Below, in pieces: positions 58,925 through 64,000 of a DNA stretch of 64,000 nucleotides; position 1 is the stretch's first letter, and each line of letters begins with the position of its first letter. The position numbers and the translations under genes are program-made. Origin of the DNA: Bimastos eiseni (lineage: Eukaryota; Annelida; Clitellata; Crassiclitellata; Lumbricidae); assembly GCA_959347315.1 (NCBI GenBank), contig OY365811.1, positions 38,965,770 through 39,029,769 on the forward strand, written 5' to 3'. The notes under the pieces were generated by a model. That model had not been told where the DNA came from. It saw nothing but the letters and a program-made list of their open reading frames with translations, and did not search any database.

Positions 58925-59827
58925 GTTTATTTTTCAATTATTTTCTTCATTTCTGTTTGCGATTGATTCCTTTAATTAGCCATAATGTGTTACTATTTTT
59001 ACTCCGTCTATTCTGTAGGGTTAGGTCATAATTCAAAATTGCTGTTGCTGTAGATCATGACCCGGCATGCCGAGACAAGGAAAATTTAGTCGCTTGAGCC
59101 ACTTCCTGTTCATGAATGCGTAGTTGCATGTATACGTCTGAGTTAGGGTGAATGGATCGATGCTGTAGTGTTTCTGTCCATCGCTGTTCTGATTATGGAC
59201 GTCACCATTGTGTAATAAATTGACCTCTTTTGATATGGTTGACCACAGTATTCTTCTTCGATGTCCTGGAAACCGGACTCTGACCTCCCACTGACTATCC
59301 TTTGGAGAACCCTTTCGATTTGATGCAGCGCTCGTGAATAAGCTGGTGCCCTGCACATGGATTTCAAATGAGCTCTTTTGTTGTGATTATGTAGGGCTAG
59401 GACCCAACAGTTTACCTGGACAGGGCAGTCATCTGGCACTGCTGGCAGTCACGTCTGTTATTATTCTACCCTGATGCTGGGTTCTATCATATTGTCGGAG
59501 CGAGCCCGTCTGATTATCTCCGGTGATTTAAAAACTAAATGGATTCACGTAAAACTGGGTGTTCGTCAGGTCCTCTGGATCCATCTCTGGGCCCTGGGTC
59601 ACAAGTTTTAGACTCATTGATCACAAAAACGTAATAAAAGTATTTGTAAATATTATTTTGACAAATGGTTCCTGACGCATTATAAATATTATTGAGGCGC
59701 AGGCCGATTCGGTGAACGCTGCCCGAAATCAAAAGCGTATCTATTTCCAAATTTAACTCAGTGGTCCAGAAAAGTTTTACTATTTTTAAGTTTGACAGTA
59801 GGGTAGCCTGTGACACAAAGCGTGAGT
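58925..59827. other. Region between the tRNA and the fucosyltransferase gene
   Basis: Apart from the dispersed repeat at 59258-59360, nothing recognised. It should contain the promoter of the downstream gene; no clear TATA box. Confidence 0.4.
59258..59360 (-). repeat. Dispersed repeat, copy C
   Basis: The minus strand reads TTCACGAGCGCTGCATCAAA, TCGAAAGGGTTCTCCAAAGG and ATAGTCAGTGGGAGGTCAGA, the same series as in 14185-14275. Confidence 0.65.
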
Positions 59828-62800
59828 ATGCATGCAAGTTCTCAGTCTGTGGTTAATTTCGGGCTAGCACTGCATTTATTTTTATTGACCTTTTCCGCCA
59901 GTAATGAAAAAGGCAAAACGTCGACTACTTTTGAAGAACAAGTCGAGGCGTGGGCTCAACGCGGCAGCCCTTCTTCGGTTGATCTCGAAAAAGATGTCCC
60001 TCTTATCCTTTGGTGGACTGGGCGTCTTTTCACCGGTTTTCAAGATGCAATGGAGATAAACTGCGGGGATGAGGCCGTCTGCTACAGTTCAGCAAATCGC
60101 TCGTACGGTGCAGTGGCGCGTGCATTTTACTTTTACGGCACCGACCTTGACCCGGAAGACCTTCCCTTGCCTCGTCTGCCACACCACGAATGGGCCCTGA
60201 TCCACGAGGAATCGCCGATGAACAATTACATTTTGAGTCACGGTCCAATGATTCGACAGTTCAACCACACAGCAACGTTCAAGAGAGAATCAGACTACCC
60301 AATCACCACGCACTCCTTGCCTTCCCTTGACTATTTGTTGTCGAGGCGCCCTCTATCGCTTGAGAGGAAGAATGAGTTGAGGAGAGGTGGCCTTGCCCCA
60401 GTGATATACGTTCAGTCGCACTGTGGCATTCCTTCGGATCGGGATCGATACATTGAAGAACTAATGAAACACATACCAGTCGACTCTTACGGAAAATGTC
60501 TCAACAACAAGGAGCTTCCTGAACTGATGCGTGATCCAGTCCAGTCAATGTTTGCAGATGATTTTCTAGATTTCATTGCGCAATACAAGTTCCACATTGG
60601 GTTCGAAAATGCCATATGTCCAGACTACGTGACTGAAAAACTGTTCAGGCCCCTTCACGTAGGGTCCGTTCCGATCTGCCGTGGCTCCTCCCGAGTTAAG
60701 GACTGGCTGCCGGATGAACTTATGGGCATCGTTGCTGACGACTTTGACTCGCCCCAGGAGCTGGCTAACTTCATTAACTTTCTTGATGCCAATGACTCCG
60801 AATACAGAAGATATCTTGAGTTTAAGGATGTGGGTGTTACCAACAAATTCGTTCTAGAAACTATGCATAGCAGGGAATGGGGAGTAAGCGATCGCAATAA
60901 GCCAAGCATGTTTGACGGATTTGAGTGTCACATTTGTAAGAAAATTTCTAAACGGTATGGACTGGAGAAGGTGCATAGAGTTGACTCATCTGTTGAGCTT
61001 CTACCTCATTCCCATGCTTCAGTGAGTCACATGAGTTGTCCCAAGCCATACACTTCATTGGGAGATCCTAGCGACTGTCGACCAACCGATGAGTGAGTAA
61101 GGGTTGATGAAAGTTTTATTAAGAAATTATATATTGTCCAATACAAACTGCTCTGTGGTCTCATAATTGTAATCTCTAAACTTGTAGAGCACCACTCAAA
61201 AACCAAGTTCGGTGCACTAGATTATTCTCGAGCGACGGGTCTCGTCAAATCTGCTCTGTAGACTAAGGCATCAACTGATGATCTCTATGAAACGAAATCT
61301 CATTCTGAAGCCACAGAACTGCCACCTTGGTCAGCATCAAACAACAGTGAAGACTATGGAGCAGAGTTGAACCAACCCGCCCTAAACATTTAAGTTGTGA
61401 ATTTATTTATATGTGATGGGATGCGATGGTAGTATGTTCTGTGGCATGTAACATTAGGTCCCAGCTTAGAATCTACCTAAAGCGAACACAGTGACCCCGC
61501 ACAATTTGGTCAACCATGATTGCCTGTGAGGTAGGCAATGGGGAAACCACTTCACTCATTTAAGCCAGGCCTGCCGACAGAAATTCGGGGCACCTACTGA
61601 GGCAGAGCAGGTACAGATTTCCGGGCCCATAGGCAGGGTAGTCACGGGCCTATACACAATGTTCAGGCTCTATGAGAAAATTTAGTCCGTACCAGGCCCA
61701 GTCCTTAAAGTCGCTAGGTCCTGGAATTTTTCCCCACTGCCCTCCTCTCAGTAGGTTCTCATCCCTGGGTGGCAAAAATCAAACGGACCTGCTTTCAGGC
61801 ATCATGATCATTATTTAACTGTTTCGTAAAAATTCTATTGCAATTTGAACCGCATTTATTGGTCGGTATCCATTCAACGTCCTTGTATTAAATTTCAACT
61901 TGTCCTACTGACCCTGATTGATTGGTTTCTCTAAGCATGACTCAGTCATTAATTACCAGACTTTTCATTATTGCAACATTGACAGAGAAGTTTATGGGTT
62001 AGATAAGATCGACTTAGATTACATGGTTTGGAGTATACTGCCTTGCCATACAACCTACAAAATGACCTACTGGCTGTTTATTTGCCTCTATTTGAGGCTT
62101 TAAGCCTTAGTTTAAGTAACGTCTAGCTTGTGGTTAAGTCATTCTACTGGTCTTGAAGATGTGCAATATAAAAGGGCACAGTAATCTTTATTCTAGGGCT
62201 CGAGGTGAGCCTCTTCCCTTTGTTCCCTTTGTACCAACTTCAAAGATGGTGTCTTTTCTGTATAAACTGACCACACAGAATGGGCAATGGTCTTCCTTCA
62301 GATCTGCAGGCTCTTTTAGGTCTGTTCCCTAGGCTGATGATTTCACCCAGTGTGACTTTATTATAAGATTATTGTATCAGCGCCTTAGACCCCATTGACT
62401 TTCCCTCCTGCCCGGCCCTAGTAGTTGCTATCCTGGCATTTTACTCATTTTTATACTTTCGACAGATTATGTATATAGATGTTTTGTTCGTACCTGTTTT
62501 ATTTGTACTTGTCGTGTGTCTACAGACATCTGATTAAAGTACTTAAAATACTTATTTACTTACTTACTGTTAGCTATATTGACTCTGCATTACACCTTTT
62601 AGGAGCATCTGAATAGTGTTCTTTATTGCGAGGAGTGTCTCTGTGTTGGTTATCTTGGAGGGGCGTTATAAGAGTCCTCTGAATGAATGAATGAATGCAT
62701 GAATTAATTAATATAATAACGATTAATTAACTTGAAGTCTGAATATGTGTATTCACAGTATCTCATTTAAAATTGTATTTTAAACTCTAGTCATCGTGAA

Positions 62801-62972
62801 CCTGGAAAAACTATATTATTTCTTTGTTTTGATCACCAGTTGGATGAGGATCAACTGGATCGAAGACTACTGGAGTGGTCTCGACAAAGCGCTCGCCGTG
62901 CAGGAGATGATTGCCAGAAACGAGACGAATCCAAAGTCTTTTATCAAGTATTGGACGTCACACTTGAAATAA
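59828..62972 (+). CDS. FUT10: Fucosyltransferase, FUT10/FUT11 type (GT10)
   Basis: Two exons, 59828-61092 and 62840-62972, joined in phase 2 (donor GA|GTGAGT), give 465 residues (human FUT10 is about 480, FUT11 about 490). A hydrophobic stretch at residues 8-22 is a signal peptide or short membrane anchor, placing the enzyme in the ER/Golgi lumen. The GT10 donor-binding motif is at about 251-282: QYKFHIGFENAIC, DYVTEKLFRPL and VGSVP. FYGTDLD, LPLPR, HHEWALIHEESP, YVQSHCG-PSDRD and FECHIC are blocks shared with FUT10/FUT11 in the same order. N-glycosylation sites NRS (90) and NHT (146) sit where human FUT10 has NRT and NYT. FUT10 and FUT11 have been reported as protein O-fucosyltransferases acting on EMI domains (proposed names POFUT3/POFUT4); I cite this from memory. 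Which of the two is the closer orthologue cannot be decided by eye. The ATG at 59828 has A at -3; an in-frame upstream GTG is not needed. Confidence 0.92.
61093..62839. other. Intron of the fucosyltransferase gene
   Basis: 61585-61650 is a dispersed repeat (AATTCGGGGCACC, then GGCAGGGTAGTCACGGGCC) related to 28895-28985. 62600-62700 is a plus-strand LINE 3' end (CTTGGAGGGGCGTTATAAGA, then GAATGAATGAATG tail). A short frame at 61918-62103 has no support. Confidence 0.5.
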
Positions 62973-64000
62973 TCTGGTGCACTGTATAGACACTTCTCTG
63001 AGTGCCAGTCCCTACCAGTTCCCCAGGGTAATTCAACAGCTATGGTGCTCAATTGTGATGCCCGGTTCTGGCTTCACATATCAAATTTCTTGATCTGATT
63101 GAACCCAAGTGAACATGACTTGTTCAGCTGGGATTCTTCGATCACTGATGATTCACATTGAGCTGGGGCACAACTAGGGGCACCCCTGGATGAAAAAGTT
63201 CACCCACACAATAGATCCAATTTCGAAGAGTTTTTCTTTTTTGAAGAAGAGATTGGGGTGCCTTCAGTACTCTGTTTCATGCCTTTGGCGAGCATTGAGC
63301 ACCCGCTATAGGAAAATGTTCTGGTTGCGCCTCTGACCTCGAGTGTGACACGAATCAGTCAGTATGATTTGTGATTCAGTGAGGTTATTTGTTTAACCAT
63401 CCAACGACGATAGTATGCCAAGGTGATTGAGAAACCAAGAAGTTCGTTGTTTTACTTCTTTCACTTTACAATGACTTATTAGTTAGAATTTGAAGTCTGT
63501 GATGAAGTCTTAGAAGTGAGTAAGGTGCCATGGGCTGGAGGATTGTATCTGTCTTCTAGCACCTTTGCCAGGCATTTGACAGGTACTGTTATGCAATGTG
63601 AGTATCTAGGCACACACAGACAGCTCTTGCTTATGGGCTCAAACCACAGAAACTGCCTCCAAGAAATGGATATGATGAAATGATAGTAGATGTATTATGG
63701 TAAAGCATTTTCTACTATAAACTGATATAAAGACTTATATAAATGCATAAGGAATCAGTCAATGACTACTCTTAAATGAAGCATCAAAGTCTGATTTGTC
63801 TGAAAAAGCAGAGGTCGGATGATAAGAATTCCTGGAAAGCTGAAGAACATCAATACCCTTGTAGCTGAAGCAGGGGCTCCAACTCCCCTCCCACAGAAAA
63901 TCGGACATTGAGTCCCAGTCGAAGTCGTAATCCCTAGGAGAAGTCAGTTGAAGTCCGATTAGTCAGAGAAAGCAACGGAGAGGGTGATAGTCGTAATGTA
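62973..64000. other. 3' flank of the fucosyltransferase gene
   Basis: Likely 3' UTR followed by intergenic sequence. No polyadenylation signal was fixed and no other gene is seen up to the window end. Confidence 0.4.

Noticed and set aside
59033..59439. Minus-strand frames of about 100 codons
   Set aside because: They overlap the dispersed repeat; the other copies do not keep the frame.

Overview
This is a 64 kb piece of an animal nuclear genome. It is AT-rich, its genes are split by GT-AG introns, and it contains a tRNA gene with a Pol III T-run, tRNA-derived SINEs, LINE 3' ends, hAT-like elements and a 200-base assembly gap. The gene content (RPUSD1-type pseudouridine synthase, an interferon regulatory factor, a FUT10/FUT11-type fucosyltransferase) and a strong excess of the palindrome TAGGCCTA suggest an invertebrate deuterostome, most likely an echinoderm. 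The species guess is inference; the animal origin is firm.

Layout. 0-1 kb: a foldback element. 1.3-4.3 kb (+): four-exon RPUSD1. 5.8-7.9 kb (-), 16.2-18.3 kb (+) and 26.3-28.9 kb (+): three paralogues of an unrecognised family of about 190-residue, Lys/Arg-rich, helical proteins. Each has two copies of a module of about 55 residues ending in Y-x3-K-x6-RY-x2-[LM]-K-x-MIK, and the paralogues share intron phases. Orphan or decayed first-exon regions of the family lie at about 20.8, 21.8-22.2 and 34.3-34.7 kb, and a gene-less relic of a duplication unit lies at 34.3-36.1 kb. So 15.8-36.1 kb is a locally duplicated, actively reshaped cluster, with CT-rich tracts at repeated positions. It is the best candidate here for something undescribed.

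39.7-45.7 kb (+): a TATA box, a possible 5' UTR exon, the gap, and a three-exon coiled-coil gene of 322 residues that I cannot name. Its introns hold a CRE-like minisatellite and a composite of four tandem arrays next to a basic reading frame. 46-51 kb: repeats only (a SINE, a 500 bp TIR element with a THAP-like coding fragment, LINE 3' parts, a 1 kb hAT-type element). 53.1-57.2 kb (-): a five-exon IRF with an unusual N-terminal extension of about 180 residues and a minisatellite-driven duplication of an exon end. 58.84 kb: tRNA-Ser(CGA). 59.8-63.0 kb (+): two-exon FUT10/FUT11 homologue.

The named genes are unrelated housekeeping, Golgi/ER and immune-regulatory genes with no sign of a shared pathway. 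Exon borders were derived by reading splice consensus, phase and homology by eye. No search or alignment software was run; percentages are avoided and family assignments of transposons rest on TIR and target-site-duplication form only.
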